A DNA stretch of 11,195 nt from an uncultured Phycisphaerales bacterium (GTDB lineage Bacteria; Planctomycetota; Phycisphaerae; Phycisphaerales; SM1A02): positions 1 to 11,195 of the forward strand of contig CAMPIL010000086.1 in assembly GCA_946886375.1 (NCBI GenBank). Direction: 5' to 3'. The notes under the pieces were generated by a model, which made no database searches, was not told the DNA's origin, and saw nothing but the letters and a program-made list of their open reading frames with translations. Below are positions 1 to 9,184 of this stretch, in pieces. The translations under genes were made by a program, and so were the position numbers. Position 1 is the stretch's first letter, and every line of letters begins with the position of its first letter.

Positions 1-1095
1 GATGCGGAAACAAAACAGAAGGTTGACTTGTGTTTGTCATGCAAAGCGTGCAAGAGCGAATGTCCCAGCAACGTCGACATTGCGAAACTCAAGGCGGAAT
101 ATCTCGCCCAGGGTTACCGCGCCAGTGGCAGAACGCCACTGGCTGCGAAGGCATTCGGCCGAATCCGCGGCCTCAACCGGCTTGGGTCGGCGATGCATCC
201 CATTGCGAATGCCATCGCGAGATTCTCGCCCGTAAAGAAGATCGCAGGCAGAGTTCTGGGCTTGCACCCCAAACGCGAACTTCCGCGATTCGAACAATCA
301 CTTTACAAATGGATGGCACGCCGGCGAATCGCAATCGATCAATCCAAGCCGACGGTGATTCTATTTCCGGATTGCTTCACCGTGTACAACGAGCCGCGCA
401 TCGGTCGCGCGGCGGTTCTGTCGCTTGAGAAACTCGGCTATCGCGTCGTGCTGCCCAAACTGGGCTGCTGCGGCCGGTCGCTGATCTCCACCGGCCTGCT
501 CGCAGAAGCCCAAAGTGTCTGCCGCGAAACCGCCAACGCGCTCATTGCGTGCGTGAGAAACGAAAACGCTGTTGCGGTCGTCGGTTGCGAGCCCAGTTGC
601 ATCTCGGCGATCAAGGATGATTGGCTTGATCTCGACATGAACGTTGATCAATCGCAACTGTGCGAACTAGCAGCGAGAACCTGGCTCGTTGAGCAGTTCA
701 TTGAAGATCGCTGGAGCCAGCACCCCAATCGACCCTCGATTCATTCCGCAGAAATCAATGCCGCACCCGTGCTTCTGCACGGCCACTGCCACCAGAAAGC
801 GCTGTGGGGAATTGAATCGTCCTCCAAACTTCTCAAAAGAGTGCTGGGCGACCGGCTGCACATCATCGATTCAGGCTGCTGCGGCATGGCTGGGTCGTTC
901 GGCTATTCCGCCAACCACTACGACGTGTCAATGAAAATTGGCGAACTGTCGCTCTTCGGTCCCATCCGAAACGCGCCGAACGCCACAATCCTCGCGCCGG
1001 GAACCAGTTGCAGGCAACAGATTCACGACGGCGTCGGCCGCGATGCGAAGCACCCGATTGAGTTGATTCACCATGCCCTTGAGGTTTCCGCCTGA
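1..1095 (+). CDS. FAD-linked oxidoreductase, iron-sulfur C-terminal part (YdiJ-like, 5' truncated)
   Basis: The reading frame is open from base 1, so the start lies upstream; 364 codons and the stop are visible. Near the edge is a 4Fe-4S motif CLSCKACKSECP (visible residues 11-22) followed by NVDIAKLKAEY, the form seen in large YdiJ-type proteins (FAD/PCMH N-terminal half plus GlpC-like Fe-S half, about 1000 aa). Two cysteine-rich CCG-type units follow: FPDC, GCCGRS (codons at 463-480) and GCEPSC; then GHCHQKAL (from 781), SGCCGMAGSFGY (from 871) and GTSCRQQI. In this family the flavin half oxidises a 2-hydroxyacid such as D-2-hydroxyglutarate or D-lactate and the Fe-S half passes electrons on. 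The substrate cannot be judged because the flavin half is absent here. A stand-alone GlpC/LutA-like protein is less likely, since these usually carry two ferredoxin motifs with different context. It converges on dacB with a 25-base gap. Confidence 0.85.
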   Translation, partial: DAETKQKVDLCLSCKACKSECPSNVDIAKLKAEYLAQGYRASGRTPLAAKAFGRIRGLNRLGSAMHPIANAIARFSPVKKIAGRVLGLHPKRELPRFEQSLYKWMARRRIAIDQSKPTVILFPDCFTVYNEPRIGRAAVLSLEKLGYRVVLPKLGCCGRSLISTGLLAEAQSVCRETANALIACVRNENAVAVVGCEPSCISAIKDDWLDLDMNVDQSQLCELAARTWLVEQFIEDRWSQHPNRPSIHSAEINAAPVLLHGHCHQKALWGIESSSKLLKRVLGDRLHIIDSGCCGMAGSFGYSANHYDVSMKIGELSLFGPIRNAPNATILAPGTSCRQQIHDGVGRDAKHPIELIHHALEVSA

Positions 1096-1120
1096 CCGAT
1101 CGCCCTGAACCGATCCTTGA

Positions 1121-2617
1121 TCAGTCGCTGCCGAGCGTGACGGCGGTTTCGGCCATGTCTTCTGCAATCGCCGTGACAATCTGATCCTGCAGTTTCTTGG
1201 CGAGCGAAACTGTTCCGCCATCCTTGAGGTTGTTCACGAGCACGCTGAAGGAGCGGCGGCGGCCATCGGGCGTAGTGACAAATCCGCTCAGGCAACTGAC
1301 CTGGTTGATGTAGCCGGTTTTGGCCTGCACGATCACGCCGCGCATTGACGCGCTGTTCATGCGCTTGTTCAGCGTGCCGCTTTGGCCGGCCACCGCAAGA
1401 CTGTCCACGAAGATCGACCCGAGTTTCGGATCGTTGACGAGGCTGTCCAGCCACGCGGTCAAGGTACGCGCCGTCACCTTGTTGTCCGCGCTGAGTCCCG
1501 ACCCGTCGACCACCACGATGCCGCTGACCAGCGCTGGATCATTCAGCCGCTGATGGATGATGTGCCGGACGATGGCGGTTCCATTGGTCCACGACCCGGG
1601 CTCGCCGGTCAAGGCGTAGCCGATGCGCTTGACGAGGGATTCGGCGTACAAGTTGTCGCTGTTCTGATTGCATCGCGTGAGCACGGTGCTGATGGGGGTG
1701 CAGATGGCCGGGCCGATCGGCTTGCCCGTGCTCGGAGGCTCATTCGGATCGCTGGTCCTGAATCCGCCGACGGAAACACCAGCCCTTTCCAGACGATGCG
1801 CAAGGACGTGTGCGAAAAACTCTGGAACGTCATGAACGTTGACCGGCACAGGGGCGCGGTAGGCGAATCGAACGTTGCCGCGGAAGGTGAAATCATTGGT
1901 GCCTGCTTTTCGGGCGATCCACAGATCGTTCTTGTCGTTGGCGCCATCGCGGCAGGTTGCCATGTTGGCGATCTTCAGCCACGGCGCCGCAGGACGAGAA
2001 TCGCCGATCGCAGGGGTTTGTCCCTTGCGCGGGCGGGGCAGAAACTCCACGACGTTGCCATAGAAGTTCAAGCCGGCGATCTGCGGGCAATATCGGTTGG
2101 GCTCATCGCCGGGCCAGGTCTTCAGTGATACCTCACGGTCGAAGATGCGATCGTCCACAATGACTTCGCTGACGTTCTTGATGCCCGCATCCACGACCGC
2201 CTTCACCCAGAAGTTGAGAAACGCTTCGACATCGACGCCCCTCGCGCTGCCGACCGCCATCTGCTTGAGCAACTCGGGATCGCCAAATGCCGGGTCGCCA
2301 TCGCCCACGACGATGAGCCTGTCGCCGGATTGAATTAATCGGGTGCTGAATTCAAACTCCGCGCCCAGTGCATGCAAAGCCGCGCCTGAGGTCAGCAGTT
2401 TCATGTTGCTGGCGGGCGTCATGGGAAGATCGGCATTGACCGACACCAGCGGGGCGCTGGTCGCCGTTTCGCGGATGCTCACCGCGACGGTGCCGCCCTT
2501 GAGCGCGGCGCTGCGGATCAACCGATCCACGTCCTCGCGCAATCCGGCCTGCGCCAAAGGCGTGCACAGCGCGATCGCGGCGATAACAACAAAATACAGG
2601 CGGTTCAAACGGGACAT
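1121..2617 (-). CDS. dacB: D-alanyl-D-alanine carboxypeptidase/endopeptidase, PBP4 type (peptidase S13)
   Basis: This periplasmic serine peptidase trims or cleaves D-Ala cross-links in peptidoglycan. From the chosen ATG it has 498 aa, usual for the family. All three penicillin-binding motifs are present: SxxK as S70-N-M-K73 (context TPASNMKLLTSGAA), SxN as S320-D-N322 (context RCNQNSDNLYAES) and KTG at 433-435 (context VQAKTGYINQVSCLSGF). The S13 signature DGSGLSADNKVTAR lies between the last two. The N-terminus MSRLNRLYFVVIAAIALC is a signal peptide, with likely cleavage after A-Q-A near residue 24. A longer frame reaches 2659, but the ATG at 2617 is preceded by GGGAG with a 6-base spacer and puts the signal peptide at the true N-terminus. 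It is divergent from the sigma-like gene, with about 140 bases between them. PBP4-type proteins are usually nonessential and act in wall recycling. Confidence 0.92.
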   Translation of the reverse strand: MSRLNRLYFVVIAAIALCTPLAQAGLREDVDRLIRSAALKGGTVAVSIRETATSAPLVSVNADLPMTPASNMKLLTSGAALHALGAEFEFSTRLIQSGDRLIVVGDGDPAFGDPELLKQMAVGSARGVDVEAFLNFWVKAVVDAGIKNVSEVIVDDRIFDREVSLKTWPGDEPNRYCPQIAGLNFYGNVVEFLPRPRKGQTPAIGDSRPAAPWLKIANMATCRDGANDKNDLWIARKAGTNDFTFRGNVRFAYRAPVPVNVHDVPEFFAHVLAHRLERAGVSVGGFRTSDPNEPPSTGKPIGPAICTPISTVLTRCNQNSDNLYAESLVKRIGYALTGEPGSWTNGTAIVRHIIHQRLNDPALVSGIVVVDGSGLSADNKVTARTLTAWLDSLVNDPKLGSIFVDSLAVAGQSGTLNKRMNSASMRGVIVQAKTGYINQVSCLSGFVTTPDGRRRSFSVLVNNLKDGGTVSLAKKLQDQIVTAIAEDMAETAVTLGSD

Positions 2618-2623
2618 TCCAAA

Positions 2624-2628
2624 CTCCC
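2624..2628 (-). promoter_or_regulatory. Shine-Dalgarno site of dacB
   Basis: On the minus strand GGGAG stands 6 bases before the ATG at 2617. It decides the start: the longer in-frame alternatives at 2653 and 2659 would place about 14 extra polar residues ahead of the signal peptide. Clear ribosome binding sites are rare in this window. Confidence 0.65.
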
Positions 2629-2745
2629 AGTGGCTAAGACTCTTCAATGACATTTCCAATGGGAGCTATCGGACAAGGCCGCGTTTGAACTGTGAAGAAA
2701 TCCGCGTGCGGGTGCGGTTCGCAGCAGCCCACGCCAAACATCCCT

Positions 2746-2751
2746 TACACT
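2746..2751 (+). promoter_or_regulatory. candidate -10 element close to the sigma-like gene
   Basis: TACACT (4 of 6 matches to TATAAT, with the conserved first, second and last bases) ends 9 bases before the ATG at 2761. Transcription would start about 2-3 bases before that ATG and give a leaderless mRNA. No convincing -35 lies at 17-18 bases. No Shine-Dalgarno sequence precedes this ATG. Confidence 0.3.
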
Positions 2752-2760
2752 GCCCGTCCC

Positions 2761-3333
2761 ATGGACCGTGCAGCGTGCGAACGCAGAGTGTACCGATTGG
2801 CGACGCTGTTGACGGGGAATCCGATTGCGGCGACAAAGGTGATTGCTCAGGTGGTGGATGCTCAACCAGACCTGCGCAATCTGGACAGCACGCACTTGGA
2901 TCGATTGACGGTGCTCCGCAGCCGCGAGATCAAGCCTGCGGCAATTGTGGATGACCTTGTGCCGCAGTTGCTCAGCCAGGCGCTGGCGTCGCTGACGCCG
3001 CAACAGCGAGAAGCGTGGGTTTTCACGCGGGTGTATCGCCTGACTGGGCGCGAAACGGCCCGCGCGATGGACTGCTCCGTGCAGGCGACCCAAAGGCACC
3101 TTGAGCAGGCCGATGCCGCCATGCAACGGCCCGATCCGGTGACCAGCGCCAATGATCCGACGCAGGCGCTGCTGAGTTATTCAATGTCGCTGGATGTTCC
3201 GAACTTCTACCGCATCGAACGACGGCGAAGGCGGCACACGAGGTTGGCGTTGCTCGCGCTGGGTATTGCTGGGGCCGCCATCGCAATCGCCGCGCTGGTG
3301 CTGTGGTGGGTCCGTCCGCTGTCGATGAATTGA
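2761..3333 (+). CDS. sigma-factor-like protein with C-terminal membrane anchor
   Basis: The product has 190 aa from the ATG. Residues 8-35 (RRVYRLATLLTGNP, then AATKVIAQVVDA) resemble region 2 of ECF sigma factors, but the following stretch lacks the usual acidic DAEDLVQE-like signature. Residues 78-121 fit region 4: an LTPQQREAW start, then a helix-turn-helix-like TGRETARAMDCSVQATQRHL. After a linker comes a basic patch (ERRRRRHTR, 153-161) and one hydrophobic segment (about 162-184), leaving only a 6-residue tail. By the positive-inside rule the sigma-like part is cytoplasmic and tail-anchored. It may bind promoters or RNA polymerase only when released, or may titrate another factor. A GTG at 2692 would add 23 residues rich in Cys/Gly with no ribosome site, so I prefer 2761. 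The PA14-like gene follows 35 bases downstream. The family call is moderate; the function is inference. Confidence 0.7.
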   Translation: MDRAACERRVYRLATLLTGNPIAATKVIAQVVDAQPDLRNLDSTHLDRLTVLRSREIKPAAIVDDLVPQLLSQALASLTPQQREAWVFTRVYRLTGRETARAMDCSVQATQRHLEQADAAMQRPDPVTSANDPTQALLSYSMSLDVPNFYRIERRRRRHTRLALLALGIAGAAIAIAALVLWWVRPLSMN

Positions 3334-3359
3334 CCGCCTGCAGCATCAACGCATTCAAT
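3330..3359 (+). promoter_or_regulatory. candidate promoter of the PA14-like gene
   Basis: TTGACC (3330-3335, 5 of 6 to the -35 consensus) is followed after 18 bases by TTCAAT (3354-3359, 4 of 6 to the -10 consensus). The ATG at 3369 begins 9 bases later, so the transcript would be almost leaderless. The -35 overlaps the stop codon of the sigma-like gene. Confidence 0.4.
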
Positions 3360-3368
3360 GGTGCACGC

Positions 3369-3962
3369 ATGTTGCGAACCATGGATTCAGAGTCCCGCCA
3401 ACCTCGACTCCACACGCTGATCATGTTGCTCGCGATCGCGGCAGCGATCGTGTTTGCGCTGTCGCTGGTGCGTGCGGCTCATCGAAGTCCATCGCGAATT
3501 GTTGCTGAGTCACAATCTGCGTCCTTTGCGCCCGGGCCTTCCGACGGCGTGCTGGCGACGTTGAAATCTGGATCGGCGACTGTGACGCGAACATACCCTA
3601 CGCTCGATTTGACTGTCGAGCCTGGCCAATCCGTCGATGCAGAACTGCCACCCGGACGGTTTGAAGGCGAATTCGAGGTGCGGTTTCGCACCGGTTCGAT
3701 TCGGCGTGCCGGCATTGGCGCACTTCTGCGAGGCGGTTCGGTCATCATCATGCGGGGCGATGAGGTGCTCGCCTCCGACTATGCCGACGCGCAAAAAACT
3801 GAGAAGCTCGTCATGACCAAGACGCCCGTCGGCGCTCTCAAGAAGCAGGAACTCATCCGCTATTTGTTCAAAGCCGACGGCGTTGGGCCGCATGTGCTGC
3901 GGGCAGTGTGGCAGCCCGAGGATGCGCCGGCGCCGGTGGCCTTGCCTGCGGCGTGGCGATAG
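3369..3962 (+). CDS. membrane-anchored PA14-like domain protein
   Basis: The product has 197 aa. The N-terminus has one hydrophobic segment (about residues 16-35, LIMLLAIAAAIVFALSLV) that would act as signal anchor, placing the rest outside the inner membrane. Residues 58-195 follow the order of strands seen in PA14 domains: RTYPTLDLTVEPGQSVDAEL, then FEGEFEVRFRTGSI, a GALLRGGSVIIMRGDEVLASD stretch like the 'ligand/dg-x-l-idg' core, then HVLRAVWQPEDAPAPVALP, which mirrors the closing W-x-P...iP motif. PA14 domains usually bind glycans or mediate contacts in secreted proteins and are often fused to other domains; here it stands alone. No Shine-Dalgarno is seen; ATGs at 3369 and 3381 are both possible. 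The domain call is by pattern and needs profile comparison. It sits between the sigma-like gene and ligA. Confidence 0.6.
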   Translation: MLRTMDSESRQPRLHTLIMLLAIAAAIVFALSLVRAAHRSPSRIVAESQSASFAPGPSDGVLATLKSGSATVTRTYPTLDLTVEPGQSVDAELPPGRFEGEFEVRFRTGSIRRAGIGALLRGGSVIIMRGDEVLASDYADAQKTEKLVMTKTPVGALKKQELIRYLFKADGVGPHVLRAVWQPEDAPAPVALPAAWR

Positions 3963-6104
<2,142 letters not shown>

Positions 6105-6127
6105 TGCGCGCGATTGGCCGCTGCGAC

Positions 6128-6133
6128 TACAAT
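6128..6133 (+). promoter_or_regulatory. candidate -10 element close to the gene at 6144
   Basis: TACAAT, 5 of 6 to the consensus, ends 10 bases before the ATG at 6144, again predicting an almost leaderless transcript. The best -35-like sequence, TTGATG at 6101-6106, overlaps the ligA stop codon and is 21 bases away, longer than the usual spacing. Confidence 0.4.
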
Positions 6134-6143
6134 CCCAGCACTT

Positions 6144-6662
6144 ATGGGACAGTTCGCGCTGGGACTACGAAGTCTCCTGGTCAAGGCGGCGGTGTTCGTC
6201 GTTATGGCCGCGCTTCTGGCCTGGGCTTTGGGCGGCACGCTTTTTCCCCGGCCAGAGACCGCCCGGTTTGACGGTGTGCTCTTTGCCGGCGAACGGTGGT
6301 TCTGGGAACTCGCCGTGGGGGGAAGGAAGTCCGGCGAGGTTCGCTGGCGCATGATGATCGAAGACGAAAAGGGCGAGATTTCGCCTTTGGATTCCCACAG
6401 TTGGGCGGAAGTTTCAGGACCCGTGGTCGCGGATGATTCCCTTTATTACGCCGGGCGAGCGTCGCTGAACCCGGCGGAACCGTGGCGGATTGAGCAGGTC
6501 AGCAAATCGCGCAGCGTCGCCAGTTATCCGATGCCGGATCGTCTGGCGGTGGAGTTGCAACTGGCACGGCTGGCGGCCGGGCTGCCCATTCAGGACGCCG
6601 CCACCATGCGCCGCCAGCGCCCGCTGGTGCTTGATCCGCCGTTGAAATCTGCCGATCAATGA
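6144..6662 (+). CDS. hypothetical single-pass membrane protein
   Basis: I do not recognise this family. The product has 172 aa. One hydrophobic stretch (about residues 11-31, LLVKAAVFVVMAALLAWALG) near the N-terminus suggests a signal anchor with the remainder in the periplasm. The soluble part has alternating aromatic and charged residues (ERWFWELAVGG, SGEVRWRMMIED) consistent with a beta-rich fold, then a DSLYYAGRASLNPAEPW segment, and ends in a short helical stretch (DRLAVELQLARLAAGL). No catalytic motif or cysteine pair is seen. The ATG at 6144 is preferred over a TTG at 6114 because TACAAT lies just before it. It starts 39 bases after ligA and ends 31 bases before the CYTH gene, so the last two could share a transcript. 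Coding is supported by the long open frame and compact same-strand context. Confidence 0.7.
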   Translation: MGQFALGLRSLLVKAAVFVVMAALLAWALGGTLFPRPETARFDGVLFAGERWFWELAVGGRKSGEVRWRMMIEDEKGEISPLDSHSWAEVSGPVVADDSLYYAGRASLNPAEPWRIEQVSKSRSVASYPMPDRLAVELQLARLAAGLPIQDAATMRRQRPLVLDPPLKSADQ

Positions 6663-6693
6663 AGTCCGGCCCGACTTGCGGCGCCGGGTCCTC

Positions 6694-7215
6694 ATGCAGA
6701 ACATCGAGTTCAAAGCAGAACTTCGCAACATAGCCGCGGCGCGCAAGCAGTGCCGGCTGCTGGGCGCGGAGCGCATTGGCGTTCTGCAGCAGACCGACAC
6801 CTATTACAAACTGCCTGATGGCCGGTTGAAGATGCGCGAAGCGCCGCGCGAACCGGTGGAATGGATTTTCTATCACCGCCCCGATCGCGTTTCGCCGCGC
6901 ATGAGCAATTACACCATTCTCAACGCCGAGCAGGCGCGTCGCCGCTGGGGAACTCAGAGCCTCAAGCCCTGGCTCACAGTCAACAAGAAGCGCGAATTAT
7001 GGATGCTCGGCGACGTGCGGATTCACCTTGACGAAGTGGAATTGCTCGGCACGTTCATCGAATTCGAGGCCCTGGTGTCACGCCGCTTCGACGTCAAGAT
7101 GTGTCATCGCGCCGTGAAGGAATTGCGCGAAACGTTCCAACCGCTCCTTGGCGAACCGATCAGCAAGAGTTATAGCGATCTTGCCGAGCAGGCTCTGGCC
7201 GAAAAGCGATTGTGA
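6694..7215 (+). CDS. CYTH-domain protein, class IV adenylate cyclase (CyaB-like) or triphosphatase
   Basis: CYTH proteins form a beta-tunnel that binds a triphosphate and Mg or Mn. Bacterial members make cAMP from ATP or hydrolyse tri- or polyphosphates. The product has 173 aa, complete for the family. Landmarks in order are NIEFKAEL (3-10), QQTDTYYKLPDGRLKMRE (32-49), WIFYHRPD (57-64), SNYTI (71-75), TVNKKRELWMLGD (95-107), RIHLDEVELLGTFIEFEAL (109-127) and the terminal KSYSDL (158-163). Lys/Arg pairs line the tunnel for phosphates, and the D-E-V-E and E-F-E acids would bind metal. The usual ExExK start is reduced: N3 stands where the first Glu is expected, while E5 and K7 remain. A TTG at 6676 would add six residues. 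It ends 6 bases from the converging uppP stop. Overall similarity is closest to CyaB; the substrate is not decided by sequence. Confidence 0.85.
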   Translation: MQNIEFKAELRNIAAARKQCRLLGAERIGVLQQTDTYYKLPDGRLKMREAPREPVEWIFYHRPDRVSPRMSNYTILNAEQARRRWGTQSLKPWLTVNKKRELWMLGDVRIHLDEVELLGTFIEFEALVSRRFDVKMCHRAVKELRETFQPLLGEPISKSYSDLAEQALAEKRL

Positions 7216-7221
7216 CTCGAC

Positions 7222-8136
7222 TCATTCAGGCGCGGCGGGGATTGCGGAGCCGGTCGCCGCGTGCTCCGGCGCGATCGTGAGGAAGCCGCGCCAGACCAGA
7301 ACTGCCAATATCGCACACAGTCCCAACCGGTACCAGCCGAACACCGCGAGATTGTGGCGGCTGAGAAATGCGACCAGCCACTTGACAGCAATCGCGGCGG
7401 AGACCGTGGCGACGGCGAACCCGATCACCATCGCATTGAGGCCCAGCGCATCGATCATGTTGGGTCCGTTGCCGGTGAAGTTCTTGTACGCGCTGTAGGC
7501 GCACGCCCCGCCCAGCGTGGGCAACCCGAGCAGGAAACTGAATTCCGCCGCGTGCTTCGGTCTCATTCCCACGACCATCCCGCCGACGATCGTGACCATG
7601 GAACGGCTGGTGCCGGGCCACATGGCCACGCATTGGAGCAATCCGATGACGATCGCTGCGCGAAGGGTGAGATGATCGATGTCGACAAATCCCGTAACTT
7701 CGCCCTCTCCTGATTGCAGGAACTTCTTCTGCCACGGTCCGATTCCGATCATGACCATTCCGCCGACCGCCAGCGCTGCCATCACCGGTCCGGGGTAAAA
7801 CAAGTGTTCGTGAATTACATCTTTCAGCAGCACGCCGAGGATTGCAGCGGGAAGAAACGCCGCGATGATGTTTCGCGCCAAGCGAAAGCCTGCGGGATCG
7901 CGGCCGATCAACCCGCGAAGCATTTGCGCGACGCGGTTCCAATACAGGCCAAGCACCGCGAGAATCGCTCCGCCTTGAATTGCGATTTCAAAGGCGTCGA
8001 GATTCCGTTTTAAATCGCCGTCCTGGTGCGGCATCAGCAGCGCCGATGCGATGATCAGGTGCCCGGTTGAACTCACCGGCAGGTATTCGGTGATGCCCTC
8101 GACCAAACCAAGAATGGCTGCGTGCAGGGGATTCAT
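7222..8136 (-). CDS. uppP: undecaprenyl-diphosphate phosphatase UppP (BacA)
   Basis: UppP is an integral membrane enzyme that dephosphorylates undecaprenyl diphosphate to recycle the lipid carrier for peptidoglycan; overexpression gives bacitracin resistance. The product has 304 aa, slightly above E. coli (273). The first signature is LVEGITEYLPVSSTGH (11-26), giving E13, E17, S23 and H26 as the expected catalytic or metal-site residues. The second is WPGTSRS (173-179) with R178; the next residue is M where Gly is common. Several hydrophobic helices follow (for example AALAVGGMVMIGIG, and an 'LAVFGWYRLGLCAILAVLV' C-terminal helix). The start ATG lies 25 bases after the ilvC stop on the same strand, so the two are probably cotranscribed. 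No ribosome site is visible. Confidence 0.96.
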   Translation of the reverse strand: MNPLHAAILGLVEGITEYLPVSSTGHLIIASALLMPHQDGDLKRNLDAFEIAIQGGAILAVLGLYWNRVAQMLRGLIGRDPAGFRLARNIIAAFLPAAILGVLLKDVIHEHLFYPGPVMAALAVGGMVMIGIGPWQKKFLQSGEGEVTGFVDIDHLTLRAAIVIGLLQCVAMWPGTSRSMVTIVGGMVVGMRPKHAAEFSFLLGLPTLGGACAYSAYKNFTGNGPNMIDALGLNAMVIGFAVATVSAAIAVKWLVAFLSRHNLAVFGWYRLGLCAILAVLVWRGFLTIAPEHAATGSAIPAAPE

Positions 8137-8161
8137 GCGGATCGGCGCGGCGGGCCGGACA

Positions 8162-9184
8162 TCATACGGATTTGCCGTGGTCTTGTTCAGCGAGCCACGG
8201 CATCAACGCGCGAATGGACTTGCCTGCGGCTTCAATCGGATGATCGCGAAGTTTCTCCCGCTGGGCGTTGAACCACGCAAACCCGCGTGCATGATCGGCG
8301 CGAAGGTCATTGGCGAACGCACCGTTTTGAATGCGATTGAGCACCTCTCGCATGCGCTGTCGCGTGTGATCATCAATCACCATCGGCCCTGCCTGGTATG
8401 CGCCGAATTCCGCCGTGTTGCTGATCGCCTGCATCATGCCTGCAAGGCCGCGCGCATACACAAGGTCCGCGATCTGTTTGACCTCGTGACAGCACTCCAG
8501 GTAGGCCAGTTCAGGCGGATACCCTGCGTTGACGAGCGTCTCGAACGCGGCGATGACCAATTCGGTCATTCCGCCGCAGAGCACCGTCTGCTCGCCAAAG
8601 AGATCGGTGTCGGTTTCATCCTTGAACGTGGTGAAGATCACGCCCGCCCGCGCACAACCGATGCCGTTGGCCCATGCCAGCCCGATCGCCTGGGCATCGC
8701 GCTGGGGCGAGTCCTGGTGCAGCGCGAAGAGACACGGAATGCCTTGACCGGCAACAAATCGCTCGCGCAGCGTGCGACCGGGTCCCTTGGGGGCGACCAT
8801 GATGACGCCAATGTCCGGCCGCGGCTTGATGAATCCAAAGCGGATGTTGAACCCATGAAGAAATCCAAGCGTCGCGCCTGGCTTGAGGTTGGGCGCAACC
8901 AATTGCTCGTACACCTGCGGCTGCACTTCGTCGGGCAACGCGAGAATGGCCAGGTCGGCTCGCCCTGATGCGTCTTGGATCGAAACCGCAGAAAAGTCGC
9001 TCTCACGTGCGCGGCTGCTGCCAGGGGAGTCCGGGCGAGAGCCTACCAACACGTTGACACCGGATTCTCTCAAGTTGAGGGCGTGGGCGTGCCCTTGGTT
9101 GCCGAAGCCGATGACGGCGACAGTTTTGCCTAAAAGCGGCTCCAGAGGCGATTGCTCAGGGTTGCGCAGGATGGTCAGCGACAT
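8162..9184 (-). CDS. ilvC: ketol-acid reductoisomerase, class I
   Basis: This enzyme carries out the second common step of valine and isoleucine synthesis, isomerising and reducing acetolactate with NADPH and Mg. The product has 340 aa, the short class I form. The Rossmann motif is VIGFGNQGHAHALNLRESG (24-42), followed by the cofactor-specificity loop GSRPDSPGSS (48-57). The catalytic His is H110 in FLHGFN, with K133 in APKGPG. Metal ligands D194 and E198 lie in ETDTDLFGEQ, and E230 and E234 in AYLECCHEV. The substrate serine is S255 in ISNTAEFGAY. Two usually conserved His are Arg here: HGFNIH becomes HGFNIR (R115), and KGPGH becomes KGPGR (R137). A GTG at 9196 would add four residues. ilvB/ilvN genes are not next to it. 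It is divergent from the PerR-like gene and upstream of uppP. Confidence 0.96.
   Translation of the reverse strand: MSLTILRNPEQSPLEPLLGKTVAVIGFGNQGHAHALNLRESGVNVLVGSRPDSPGSSRARESDFSAVSIQDASGRADLAILALPDEVQPQVYEQLVAPNLKPGATLGFLHGFNIRFGFIKPRPDIGVIMVAPKGPGRTLRERFVAGQGIPCLFALHQDSPQRDAQAIGLAWANGIGCARAGVIFTTFKDETDTDLFGEQTVLCGGMTELVIAAFETLVNAGYPPELAYLECCHEVKQIADLVYARGLAGMMQAISNTAEFGAYQAGPMVIDDHTRQRMREVLNRIQNGAFANDLRADHARGFAWFNAQREKLRDHPIEAAGKSIRALMPWLAEQDHGKSV

Noticed and set aside
1096..1120. Bidirectional terminator between the YdiJ-like gene and dacB.
   Set aside because: Only a short GATC-centred palindrome is present; no stable stem or T tract.
1382..2128. A 248-codon plus-strand frame opposite dacB.
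   Set aside because: dacB carries all family motifs on the other strand; the antisense product has no recognisable feature.
8051..8968. A 305-codon open frame on the plus strand opposite uppP and ilvC.
   Set aside because: It is antisense to two certain genes and its translation shows no family pattern; high GC makes such shadows common.
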